Shown here: piece after piece, positions 30,813 through 42,320 of the stretch | Position numbering within the stretch: position 1 is the stretch's first letter | How the letters are laid out: each line of letters begins with the position of its first letter | Source: Phycomyces nitens | Taxonomy: Eukaryota; Mucoromycota; Mucoromycetes; Mucorales; Phycomycetaceae | Length of the DNA stretch: 64,000 bases | Assembly (NCBI GenBank): GCA_022702545.1 | Contig: JAHRBC010000008.1 | Location: 1,364,001-1,428,000 of the forward strand | Reading direction: 5' to 3' | Notes under the pieces: generated by a model | Told to the model about the DNA's origin: nothing | The model's input: only the letters and a program-made list of their open reading frames with translations | The model's database searches: none | Made by a program: the position numbers and the translations under genes

Positions 30813-33273
30813 TTAATTGATTGACGAAGAAGCCCAGTCCTTGACTAGCCTGGCACTCGAATCAGATTCCCAACAGCCGCCCACCATTGCAGCCGGGGCT
30901 GTCTTTCGGCGGCAGAGACAAGGAGGCGTCTGTGGCCTTGAATCGCATCTAACCCGAGCCATGTGAAAGAGTGCTTCGGCTGCGGTTGAAGGGTGATGTG
31001 CCTCTGCCCGCTGATTAAACAAGGCTCCACTAAATATCAGGTGGATCTCGTCCAAAGAGCGTCCCTAGAACAAAAAATAAAATCAACAAATAGAAACACA
31101 AGGCCGATGATTATAGATCCATATATCTCTTACTCTTGTCTCTGGGTAGAATTGATAGATCAAGAGGGATATTAGGAAGCAAAAGCAGCCGAATACAATA
31201 TAGGTTCCCCACAAGATGTTTAAAAACATCAATGGAGCGATCTCGATAATGAATATCTGGACACAGAAATTCGCAGCGACTGTGATACCAATCGCCTTTG
31301 CTCTTATGAGTTGGGTGTAGATTTCGGCAGGGTAGACCCATGCAAGAGTCCCGCTGAGGATGTGTTAGAAATCTATAGGAATCCAATTGGCACTTACAAA
31401 CTGGCGGCGTGAATGGCGATAAACACCATGAGAAGACTGACGATGGCAATAGATGCCTTTCGGTTAATGGATGACATGGTGAAGCCAACCAAGACGCCTA
31501 GACTCTCGGAGTCCGTACTATCATCGGTAATTTCGGTCTCTAGTCCGGTGATTATGGCAACCACAATCACACACAAACCCATGGCCACACCCCCATATAT
31601 CAGGATCTTTCGTCTTCCAAGCCGATCCACCTTTTGGTACAAAAAGAAGAAAAAAAAAGGTTATTTGGTACTCAGTAAAAAAATAAAATAAAATAATAAT
31701 AATAATGTGCAACAGTGTCGAAATACTTGCGTAAAAGAAGACCAGAACGGTGAACAGCAACCCAATGGTACTCGCGATGCTCATGCCTAGACTGAATTTA
31801 ATAAGGGCTGGCAATTAGGGAGACCTACATAGCAATGCTGACACCCTCCTGTTGCCCACAAGAGGTCCGGCAAGCTGAGGAAGATAAGTTCTGGTCAAAT
31901 CATTGACACAAACAATCAGATAACAACAACCATATTTGTTTGGGCTTACTGTAGAGCAGAAATACCACTAAATTGACTGGCTGATTGGATTCCAATCCCA
32001 AGCAGAGTCCGCCTTGCATTGTTCTCGACACCTTTGGACCATAGCCCAACCCCTTGTGCGTCGCATTGCCGATCATAGCCAACATTCTCAAGTATACGAG
32101 TGTATTCCATCTGGACAGTATGCTCAACCGACTCATCTTTTAGGCCTCTTAGTCTTTTTAGGATAGCATGGGCCTCATCATTTCGGTCCATGTAGAGCAG
32201 CCAGCGAGGACTAAGGGAGGGATTGTTGTTGTTGTTAATAAAGCAATGTTATTTTTATTTTTTTAATTTTGGTTATTACCTTTCGGGTATAAATGCCAGC
32301 CCTCCAAGCAAGGCTACGGCTGGAACGAGCTGTAAGCCGATGGATATCCTAAAAGTATAAAGTCATCAGGCTATGTTTATTATATGTGCCACACAATCAC
32401 CAATTGACCCACCTCCAGGCTTTCTCAAACGTATATTGGTACGAGTCGTACCCGATCCAGAAGGCAGCACAGAATCCCAACGTGATTCCCAACTGATGCA
32501 GAGTTATAAGCCTACCACGAACACTTGGCACTGAGACCTCACTTTGATCTACTCCTTGCGTTACTACATTTGCATCTCGACAAAACAAACAATCCTTACA
32601 TAGCGGCACCAGAGAGCACAAGATCCTAAGAGAATAGCATTAATCAGATTAGCAATAATGAATTGTATATTTACCCAACAGAGAAACTTGCAATGATCCT
32701 TCCCAATACAAACACCCAGTATTTCCTTGCAAGGAGCTGAATCAGAGAACCAATCAGATCCAGGATACCTGCTATTCCAAACGATCGTTTGCGGCCAATA
32801 GCGTCTGCCAACAGACCCAAGCACTTGGACAAAAAAAAATCAGCCATCAAGCCAACACTCTTGGATGCTTACCAGTGCTCCCAGACACGAAGACGCCAAT
32901 GGAACGGCCATTAGTACATTATCTCGTGCTTTTGTGGGATCATGATTCGTATGGTGGGTATCCAGCACAGTGACGGCAAGAAATGTGCCAGTGTTATATC
33001 TTTTATATATATGTATATACGTATATATATGTTTGAGGATTAAGAGAGGTGATTATGGTCAAGTACACTAACCCATACTACAATATAAATGCAACAGTTT
33101 GAGAATGATTCGACCGATCACATCAACCAAAGTCTTACCGCCAACCCTCCAATTGATACAAAACTAGACGAATATTGATTTCTTTTTTTTTAAGCTTATT
33201 TGATGACTATTGACTACATTTGTGCAACACACCTGCAGATAAGGTATAGCTTTGCTAATGGGTAAATAGGCAT
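30813..33273 (-). CDS. MFS sugar transporter (sugar porter family), 553 aa, 14 exons
   Basis: Exons, in gene order: 33233-33273, 33139-33163, 33073-33077 (5 nt), 32873-32999, 32675-32823, 32600-32625, 32413-32548, 32280-32348, 31950-32210, 31829-31890, 31731-31786, 31398-31630, 31134-31353, 30813-31064. Lengths sum to 1662 and every phase closes. Sugar-porter hallmarks appear in order: SIGGLAYGYNTGTF (TM1), ADAIGRKRS (loop 2-3), VPLYQSEVSVPSVRGRL and FWIGYD, PESPRWL, QFSGIS (TM7), VDRLGRRK (loop 8-9), WVYPAEIYTQLIRAKAIG and PETRGRSLDEI (after TM12). It moves hexose or a related sugar across the plasma membrane, probably with protons. A 20-residue acidic insert follows TM9. The C-terminal tail is long and Arg/Cys-rich. 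One intron (31631-31730) begins GCAAGT. Confidence 0.85.
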
Positions 33274-36200
33274 CAAAAAAGAAAGGGAGTGGTCTAAAAA
33301 ACAAGAGTAAATATATATATGGTATTGATGATTCCAAGATGTCTAGATTACTTGGGTGGTTTGGATTTTAAAAAGAAGGAAAAAAATAAAATAAAAAATT
33401 AAAGTGCGTAAGATTTTGGATTTGTACTCGGTCAATAAATAATTGCCAAATGTCTCACTCTCTCTATCAAGAAAAAATCCAGTCCACTGAACTCCACGAC
33501 AATGCGAAATCGTAAATTATTGATTATGCTATCAAGCGTTTCAAACGCAATACAAGAAGAGTGTATAGTTTATGAATCTTTTTATTATTATTATTGACAA
33601 CAATATACATATATATATATATTTTCTACGTTGGAACCTACAAACCTATAGACAATTGTGAGTTTATGATTCGCAAATGTTTTTATAATCCCAATTGATC
33701 AATGTAAAGATTCATCAGCTAATGGTGTAATGTTGTCTCATTAGCCCCTCTCGGGCTTCCGAAGTAGCAAATATACATGGTCATCCTTTCAATCTTTACA
33801 CGATCCAAATAATATAGGAATGATTGTTACCTATAGAATCAATACAAATGAATTATTAGTAAATGTTTTGAAAAAAAAACATTTTATAACTATTAACTCG
33901 ATGGATCAAGACAATAAGATTCTCAGATATTGTGTGGTTGTATTTATCTCATTAGCAACTCCAGCTTCTGAAGTAGCAAATATATAACAATCATCATTTT
34001 CTCTCATTGTCTTGGTCCTCAAATCAAATAAAAAAAAACATCTATTTACCTTAAACCAATGGAGCCCAAGGCAGGTTACTCTTTTGTGAATGGCAATCCA
34101 ATCGATAGTCAAATCAACCAGAAAACTCAATCACGTAAAAGCCAATTGACCACTTGCTGCAAGACTGATTCATATCGGTTTGATCATCTATCAATATAAG
34201 TTAGCCATCCATCCATCCATCCATTTATTTATTCATTCGTCCATCCGCACATATATATATGTCTGTATGTATATATGCATAGGTCATAAAATCGGTTAAA
34301 AATATATTTACCTCGATAGCAAATCGTACAATGATTAAAGAAAACAAGTGTCTTGGATTACCGGGTACTAATTAACTTATAGCTACGGATCGTACAACGC
34401 AGTCCTGTTTACCGGGCTATGGAAAGTTATAATATAAAAAAAAATATTATAAAAAAAATATTATAAAAGAGCGCTTTGTGCGGTGAAGAATTATTTCAAA
34501 ACCCACATTAAAAATAAAATAAAATCATGTTGTATCTTTGATTATTTCTTTGGAAATATTAAGATATTACGTTAGTTTAATCACAATAAACCGCAAAGAG
34601 GTTCACTCTGCATTGTAATATGGATTTTGATTATGTTTACTGGTCGCAGTGTGTGACAAACCGATTATTATTTGTACAGTCTATAATCCTGCCAACCGGA
34701 AATACTTGGCTTGTGTTTTTAATGTCTCGGCCACCTTATGATGGCTATTGGATTGACTATTTCTGAATGCACCAACCAAATTTCCGAGACTAATGCAAAA
34801 AGAACAAAACCTTTCTTAATCATGACAGCAGTATGATTTGATGTTATGCAATACCATGTTTACATGCGCATTTCTATTTAAGCCCTCTTTATATAATGTA
34901 TCAAGAGCCAATATATCCATAAAAGACTTTTGAGACATCCGGGAGATTTGGCCAAAGATAATAATGCGCAACCCTGTCAGGTGAAGATGACCATGGCATC
35001 AGTACTTTTTCGCTCAGAATTGATGATAAAGGAACAATGAGCATTATGTAACTACAACAAAGCATTTGTTTCTGTATGATATAGGAGTGCCTTGTTTCGC
35101 CTAGAGTTTCGTCCTACCGAGTTCCTTGTGATATTGTTCCCAATGTTACTCTGCTTTGGTCATTTTCGAGGTAATGTTTTTCTTAATTATTGTTATCATT
35201 ATATTCTTACATCTCAAGTGTAATCTTTTTGTGTCTTATCCTATTGTGTTTCGATTTTCTAAAAATGCAGTAAACCCCATATTTAATCCACCGCCATATC
35301 AATAGCTCTGGATGATCCATGTATTCAATTAGACCGCAGTATAAACGGTTCCTGGTTCAAAAGACCGAGGCTATTTTGTTTTTCATGAATCTAAATATTA
35401 TTTATAACAATCACAAGTAATGCATGCTCCTAGTGCAGGTGGCATCTGCAAGTAGTCCTTGGCCTAATAAGCACCAATGAACCCTTTCTTTATAGAAAAC
35501 TATAGCATAATGTATGCTTTTTTTTAAAAGAAAAAGAAAAAGAAAAACACTATTAAGCTTCCCTATTGTCTCGGTACTTTTATAGTTTTTGGGAATTATA
35601 TCTTAATAAGATTCTTTGCGTGGGTCCTAGTTTTGTCTTGCCATATTATTTAAACTATTGCCACTGCTTCCATGTTTCCTTTAGCTTGGTACCTCTATAT
35701 TACAATTTTACAAGAAAAAAAATTTCTACAGGCTTCTTTCACTAGCCAAGAACTATCAAGAGCTTGAATAGAACTAGTGGGGGTTTCTTTTTTGTTCATT
35801 TGTACAACTAATAATCCCCAGTTTTATCGTGTGTGGCACTGTTGTTCTATAAAGTGGCTCAGACCCACCAAGTGATTTAAAATGTCCTGATTGATTCGGC
35901 ACACGGGACACTCTTGAAACACATTTGCAAATAATGTGTACCTGTATATAACTTTTGCGCAATGTGGCTCTTTTTACGTCTTTTCTAAATCACCATAAAG
36001 AATATAAACATTACTGCTTTTGTAGAGTTAAAAAAAAAGCAGCTTATAAACATTTAATCATAAAGTCCATTCCAATTTGGCTCCACACACACACAAAATA
36101 AAAAAACACGTACACGCACACATCTACAACTTGAGCACAAAAACACCTTTATGTACCTCCCAAACATCTTCTGAGGCTCTAGGAGACAATAGACAGTTTC

Positions 36201-36639
36201 ATATAGATTCATTCGTACCTTTGGTGAAATGATGTATTTACTTTTTTTTTTCTTTGGACAGAATTAGTGGCGGCTGTTTCCGTGATGTAAAAGTCCAAGG
36301 TGAAAATGAGAATGGGCGCATATAGACCAGTATAAATTATATCTAGCTATATAATATTATTGACCATGTTATAAAGTATTGACCATTTACTTTTTTTTAA
36401 AACGACAATGTGAGTTGCTGTATTTACTGTATTTCTGCTCGAGATTGAGATGATACTAGTTTTTTCTTAGACAATTTTTTTATCTTTATTGGACAATGTA
36501 AAAATGAAAATGAAATGAAAAGAAATTAGATTTGAGAATAGAGATTGATGTTTAAATGTATTTACCTGTAATTATCTTTATTCTTTTTTTTTAAAAAAAA
36601 AAGGAAACCGTGTTTGTTACGGCGATATCTGTTTTAGTT
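33274..36639. other. Long gene-poor interval
   Basis: No gene could be supported. Visible items: an (AT)n run near 33605-33622; two diverged direct repeats sharing TCTCATTAGC...GAAGTAGCAAATATA at about 33738-33780 and 33949-33990, each followed by a splice-donor-like TTACC (minus strand), which may be duplicated exons of a dead gene; a (CATC)n tract at 34205-34222; and short AT palindromes near 34430-34470. A minus-strand frame at 35774-35962 encodes a CPVC...H-like string without further support. Confidence 0.4.
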
Positions 36640-37110
36640 GAAGACCAATGTTGAGTTCAGCTGTTTTCTTGATCCTTTTTCTTTGGTTTGAAAACTTGTA
36701 GTCTTCTTTGGCCCATCCAAATGTGTCTTGCGATCGTCATCATGTTAAGAGCAGCATTAAAATTTTGCTGTCATAGCTTCCCACATTGCACACAATGGAG
36801 AACGCTGTGATTTTTGAAATCGGGGGATTTAATGATATCCAGATCACCAAAACATAGACTCCATGTTTTCGACGTTTTGAATTCGTCGATTGTTATAACA
36901 ATCAACTCAACTTTACCCTCACGTTTCTTCAATGTTCTGTAAAATCGCCCCACAACGCCACTCCAGAGTCCCTTGAGCTTCACGATATCCTTGTTGAACA
37001 TACCAGGAAACGCAACCAATTAAACCGTTTTTCTTGTCCTGACTAAAAGGAAGGAACTTCTCTTTCTTCGACCTTTCAAAAAAAAAACAATTGAAATCAA
37101 TTTAAAGCAA
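36640..37110 (-). pseudogene. Fanzor/TnpB-like (OrfB) relic
   Basis: Minus-strand translation gives, after a one-base frame change near 37018, LKGLWSGVVGRFYRTLKKRE, then IDEFKTSKTWSLC, then LHCVQCGKL, a stop, and QQNFNAALNMM. This is the C-terminal end of an OrfB/TnpB-type RuvC nuclease: the E(F/Y)xTS(K/Q)xC start of the zinc ribbon, a second CxxC, and the RDxNAAxN block that carries the last RuvC aspartate. Here the first Cys is Trp, the Trp before QQ is TGA, and the catalytic Asp is Asn, so it is inactive. Upstream, about 37115-37270, coding-like sequence (VPKAPPGQP, YATAKYNRY then stop) may be an earlier exon. Eukaryotic members are the Fanzor RNA-guided nucleases; I cannot tell Fanzor1 from Fanzor2 here. 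Confidence 0.6.
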
Positions 37111-37270
37111 AAAGATTGGTTGCTTACTTGTTTTTGTCAGTATCTGTTGTATTTTGCAGTGGCATATGTCAATATGGCAATTGGTTGTCCTGGGGGTGCT
37201 TTGGGAACCTTTATAGAGGTTGAGTCTGTCTTTGGTAATATGTTTACACTATAAAAGTCCAAGGGTATTA

Positions 37271-38013
37271 TGTAGATGAAACTTATAAAATGAGCTACTG
37301 AATTGTATAGTTTTACTATGCTTTTGGTAATATATGATCATAATCCATAGTATACTAAAAAGATATGGGGGTGATCTTAATCATCCTGCCTACTGGTGTA
37401 CAAGAATCCAATGTAGAATATTTAAATGCCTTCAAACAGCACAAAATCTAGATATATATTGTAGCCACAATATATTCCTAGTCGATCTACCCTTTTTTGC
37501 ATTATATTTTATGCTACACAGACAGTTTTTGTCAGGGGAGATTGACCGCTTACAAACAGCCAGTTTTATATTTCATTATATTTTATAGTGGGTTTTATAG
37601 TATGTTTTGACAGTCCATCAAGGATAATTGTAAACTATGGCAAGTTTATAGTAGTTATTCCATGCAAACTGTAGCAAAATTACTAAAACACGATAAGTCA
37701 ATTTTACTTGATATTTATTTCTCAAAGTAAAAGAGAAACTAAAATTCTGTCTGTTGTAGGATTTGTGTATAAATACTTGACTGGGTGTTAATAGGGCTTT
37801 TAGATATTAGTGTAACTTAAATCTACTTGAGTAGATTTTGTTACTTAGCTTTTGTTAAGTCAATTTGTAATAGTATTTAAAGGTGGTTTTACCACACTCC
37901 CCCCAGCCAGGTTCAATTATGATTGAAACGACTTGTTAGTCTAGTATCCAAAAAACAAACAAAACAAAACAAAAAAAACCGACTTGGAAAAAAAAATTGA
38001 AAAAATAAAAGTT
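37271..38013. other. 3' side of the gypsy element
   Basis: No gene. Contains CACTCCCCCCAGCC at about 37894-37907, which reads as a purine-rich tract (GGGGGGAGTG) on the element's minus strand, followed by TGTGGTAAAACC. This could be polypurine tract plus 3' LTR start, but no matching 5' LTR was found, so it is not called as such. Confidence 0.3.
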
Positions 38014-38784
38014 TTAGAGTTTACGAGGTCGTCCTCTCTTTCGTACAGGTTGGTTTTGGACGGTAGTAGGTAATGTCATTGTCCTTGTGCGTTTTGTTCC
38101 GATTGTTATAGCATTGGAATTGGTAGTTAGTACATCGTTATCGGTTTTTCTTGGACGCCCTCTTTTACGAACAGGTTGTAAGACTGTAGCAACCTTAGCA
38201 AGCATCGCTTTGCTTTTTTGTTCTTCCAGTCTTTTCCAGTACCTGCGAATGGGTTCCGGTGAGCGAAATTCGCTAGCCGAAATCTAAGAATTTTCACGTT
38301 CTCCAAGTCCTTTCCATTTGACCAAAAATAGATGAGATTGACCTGCGTCTTTATGGTCTCGTATTTCGTCCACTTTGACATATTCATCTTCGATAGCAGT
38401 TTCATCAATGTTCACCACTTTTATCTCTGATGGTGTATAGTCACAATGTAATAGCTCATTCGTTTCATCGCGCAATACATAGTTGTTACTTTCCGTTTTG
38501 CAAACGACTACAAATGGACCTTCGAATAGTGGCGATAGTTTTGTATCTCTCGATGGTAATCGTACCATGACTGTTTGTCCCAAAGGTATATCGATAAGGT
38601 AATGTTTCTTGTTAAATTTCTTGTCATATTCTTCGATGAGTTGCATTGTACGTTTCTTAATTGCAGGAAATACTATTGTTGACATTTTTTCTGCTCGCTG
38701 AAGTATTTCTTCTTCAGTAAGACATTCTTTGATTGTAGATGGCTGTGTATTGTTGGCAGAGTAGTCTCCAGGTTTATTAACCTT
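38014..38784 (-). pseudogene. gypsy integrase C-terminus: GPY/F-like region, chromodomain, AT-hook tail
   Basis: Continues the integrase that is broken by the solo LTR at 38790. In order: an SH3-like region with LGQTVMVRLPSRD and LFEGPFVVV (the GPY/F module); a chromodomain VDEIRDHKD...HLFLVKWKGLGERENS, followed by TAG where the conserved Trp is expected (38284-38286); then a tail with two RKRGRPRK AT-hooks (residue strings near 38010-38050 and 38150-38180). Chromodomain integrases of chromoviruses steer integration to modified histones; AT-hooks bind the minor groove of AT-rich DNA. One stop separates chromodomain and hooks, so it is inactive as it stands. Confidence 0.8.
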
Positions 38785-38789
38785 ACGCG

Positions 38790-39131
38790 TGTAATATTTG
38801 TAGTAGAAAAATGGGACGGTGGATACTTTGAGACTCTTTATTGTGGTTTAGAAAAAGTTAAAGTATATCCAGTTCTTGATTCAAGAAGTATGTTAACTTA
38901 GTATTTATAATTATTGTTATAATTCTTATCAGCTTGGATATTCATTATCATAATAGCTGTGTTATCAGTTAATAGGTATTTTGGGACTTTGTCCCACAAT
39001 AGATTGGGTATGGTATTTTCATATTTGGATAAGGATTTCTGGATGGTATAGTTTGTCTTGATTTTAGATAATCCAGCTATCTGGGTTTATATATCACTTT
39101 TCTCTGATATATCATTATGCCAAATACAACA
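38790..39131. mobile_element. Solo LTR, 342 bp, inserted in the integrase
   Basis: Begins TGTAATATTTG and ends CAAATACAACA, giving TG...CA ends with an imperfect 11-bp inverted repeat. It is flanked on both sides by ACGCG (38785-38789 and 39132-39136), a 5-bp target duplication typical of LTR elements. Removing the insert and one ACGCG rejoins the integrase reading frame exactly. No internal region is present, so it arose by LTR-LTR recombination. Its parent family is not otherwise seen in the window. Confidence 0.85.
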
Positions 39132-39136
39132 ACGCG

Positions 39137-41084
39137 CAAACATGAGTGAGAATGGGCTTGAACCAGATCTGGTATGGATTTTCAAGTTGCAGCATAGTTG
39201 TGCTGTAGGTAGTATGTCATCCCAGTTTCTGAAATCTTGTCCACATAATTTGCACAAGGTATTTGTTATCATTTTGACGCTAGTTTCAGCAATTCCATTT
39301 CCTTGTGGGTAGTAGGCAGTTGAAGATTTATGTTTGATATCCAGAATTTGGGTAATAGATTGCATCAGGCTATTCCTGAATTCCCTACCATTATCCAATT
39401 GAATGAACCATCCTACGATTGCAACACCATAATCTCCAAAGATCCCTGTTAAGACTTTGGCTACAGTGTCACTTTGTTTGTTGGGTAATGGTCTGGCAAT
39501 AATGTATCTAGTTGCTACATTGACCACCACCAATATGTATAGGTTCTGGTTTTCAGTAACTGTAAAAGGTCCTGCCAAATCCATTGCAATATGATCGAAT
39601 ACATCCCAAGCCACTATGCTTTTCTTGGGGTTGTACCCTCTTTTTACAATGGTATGTTGTGCACAAGGTATACAGTTCGATATGATTTCCTTGCATTCTT
39701 TATACATTGATGACCAATACATACTATCACTTAGTAGTGATTGTACTACGCCTTCTATGCCAAAGTGTCCTATTTTGTGAGCTTCTTCCACCAATGACTT
39801 TCTGTCAGCTAGAGGTGGAATCAGATAATCTAAGGTAGCTTCCTTGAATTGCTCATTGTTGAGTTTAACGGCTAGGATATGTAGGTCTTTGTCTTTGCTA
39901 TGTACTATTTGACGTTTGGTAAAGTGTGATCCTCTTTTCTTTACTTCATAGTTTGATGTAACATTGGGTTCGATGTTCTGCCGTTTTATCATAATATATT
40001 TTAGCATTTTACGGATGACTTGATCCTCCTCTTTCTTTTGTTGCACATCTTCTTCAACCAGAGGGTATAGCTGGCTCAGTGCATTGGGTAGAGTGTTATC
40101 TACTCCTTTGACATAGCTAATTTTCAGTCGCCTGTATTCATTGAGAGTATAGACATAGTGTTGGAGGTTACTGGACAAATAGCTACTAGAATATAAATAA
40201 ACTAGCGCTGAGTGATCCGTTTGTATTTCTAGGTTTGGGTTGCCTAGCAATAAAGGTCTAAACCTTTCCAGCCCAAATATAATAGCGTAGATTTTGCGAC
40301 GGTTGGTCGACCATAACCATTGATGTTTGTTCAAAGATTTGGATATAAATGCAATATGCTTAGTGCACCCATCCTCTGCCTTTTGGTACAGAATAGCAGA
40401 TACGCCATAGAGTGAGGCATCGGTTTGCATGTAAAACTTCTTACTCATATCTGGGGCATGTAATACCGCACTTGATAATAGAACTTGCTTAATGGCTTCT
40501 AGGCATTCTGTATGTGTGTTATTCCATTTTTCTTTGACATTAGGTTCATAGCGTAATTGATCCAAAGGTGCAGTTAGTTTGGAGCTCAATGGAATATAGT
40601 CTCTCATAAATGTGATAGTTCCCATGAGTTTTCTGACTTGTTCTGCAGATCGACAAATTGGCCATTCCTGAATATTCAATAGTTTTTGAAAGTCTATTTT
40701 GGTAATACCAGGGCCAATGACAAATCCCAAGGTAAAGATTGTAGTTTGGAAAAAATTGCATTTTTGTACATTGAGTTTCAGATTAGCAGCTGTAAGCTTG
40801 TTTATCACGGTTTGTACGAGTTGAGCATGTTGTGCAGGGGTACTGAATAAAATACAGTCATCAACATAGGATTTGACACCTTCAGTATCCCCAAGAATTA
40901 TCTTGATAACTCTGCAAAATAAACTTTTAATAGTTTTTAAGCCAAAGCAACAAGCTTGCCATTTGTATGTTTTGTTCTCAAAGGTAAAAGAAAGTACTTC
41001 TTGATTGGATTCTTTAACTTTAAATGAGTGATAAGCATTTTTTAAGTCCAACTTTGAGAACACCATCCCTGGTTTGGCAACTTT
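39137..41084 (-). pseudogene. gypsy pol: reverse transcriptase, RNase H, integrase core
   Basis: Open frame after a TGA at 41085-41087. RT motifs FSKLDLKNAYHSFKV and YVDDCILFS; RNase H with MQTDASLYGVSAILY and IQTDHSALVYL; integrase zinc finger HKIGHFG...CKEIISNCIPC; catalytic core with D in FDHIAMDLAGPF, D in QLDNGREF and E in NGIAETSVK. The order RT-RH-IN places it in Ty3/gypsy (Metaviridae). The frame runs into the solo LTR (track of non-gypsy residues after LMFAR). It copies element RNA to DNA and integrates it when intact; here it is disrupted. Confidence 0.85.
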
Positions 41085-42320
41085 TCAGAAAATATCTTGA
41101 ATGCAGTTGACGGCATAGTCCTCTTTGTATGAATCTGATATGTTGATATTTATCTGATGTAAGTCCTGTACTATACACAGCTTTGTTAAAGTACCATCAT
41201 CTCCTTTCTTAGGGATTACTAACAAAGGAGAGTTATATTGGGCACTTGGTTCTGCTGGTACTACCAAGCCACTCTGTAGCCATTCGTTAAGCTGCTTTTG
41301 TATTTCGGGCATGTATTTATATGGTAGGGGGTATTGTCTAACATAACAATTTGTTCTGTCTTGCTTCATAGGAATACATACTTCTGAAGCAGGTACATTA
41401 CAGAATGTACTGGGTTTGATAGCTTCGTTCTTATGTATGGCTACCAAAATGTCTTGGAAAAATTGTTGTCTTTCCAATTCAGTTTTATAATTGCTGTTCT
41501 CAGGATTATAATAATTATTTGTATCAAAGTTTAAATCTTGAGGTTCTGAGTAGTTCTCTTCAAATTCTTTAGGGTAATAATAAGCAATTCCTGTCATTTG
41601 GATATCCAACTTTTCGAATATATCTGTTCCCAACAATATATCAGCTTGGGCTGCTATGTGATTAGAGAAATGTATGACTTCAAATTGATAGGTACAGCAA
41701 AATGGAGCATCTCCATACACTACTGACAGTAATTCTGTCTGACCTAATCTCTCAGGATAATTGCTACTTTCATGTGCAAAGTTTTTTATCACACCCTGCA
41801 CTGGAAAGATTTGTTTGTGCACAAAATATTTATTAAATGTGTATTGGTTAATACACATGGTGTTGGCACCAGAATTGCACATGGCCATGAGCTTGGTTCC
41901 TTCTATGACAATATGTGTCAATACCAATTTGTTGGATGGATTTGTTTCTCCATTAATTTCAGCCAACTTACAGTCTTCGTTGTCGAAGGGGTCAGAGCTC
42001 ATGGTATTGCTCATTGCGTCTTGAATTTGGCTCCTGCCAGGGTACACAACTCTGCTGCCGCTGTTGTTGTTGCAGTTGTTGTTGTTGTAGTGGTGGTTGT
42101 TGTTGTATGGAGCCAACTTGCTCTTGTTCAAGCTATCAGAAGACAACACCATGTTGATGGTGACACTTCTTCTGGCTGCCAGGTTTTCTGGTCTTCTTTC
42201 TGGGAACACATTGTAATATGCCTTGCAAGTATGGCCCCAAGTGAACAGTCCTTTCCAGAACTTACATTGTTGTTCCTCTGTCTTGCTTGAAACCAGTGGT
42301 TTCTGGTTGGTAAAGGTAGC
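41085..42320 (-). pseudogene. gypsy pol N-part: zinc knuckle remnant, protease, start of RT
   Basis: Same frame as the gag and as the following pol block, separated from them only by TGA codons (42321-42323 and 41085-41087). A CKFWKGLFTWGHTC string is a zinc knuckle lacking one Cys. An Asn-rich linker follows, then an aspartic-protease site altered to CNSGANT (Asp to Asn in the DSG motif), then the RT N-terminus (EVCIPMKQDRTNCYVRQYPL, LVVPAEPSAQYNSPLLVIPK). The active-site change and the two stops show it is inactive. Confidence 0.8.

Noticed and set aside
32564..32599. 36-nt intron in the transporter, or its retention
   Set aside because: Using the next acceptor (51-nt intron) gives the conserved VPLYQSE...RGRL motif; the short or retained versions add non-family residues.
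37600..37900. 3' LTR of the chromovirus
   Set aside because: A purine-rich tract and TG start are suggestive, but no second copy could be found near 43.5-44.7 kb.
41772..42290. 172-aa plus-strand open frame with a poly-Val stretch
   Set aside because: Antisense of the Asn-rich linker of the gypsy pol; the valines are complements of AAC repeats.
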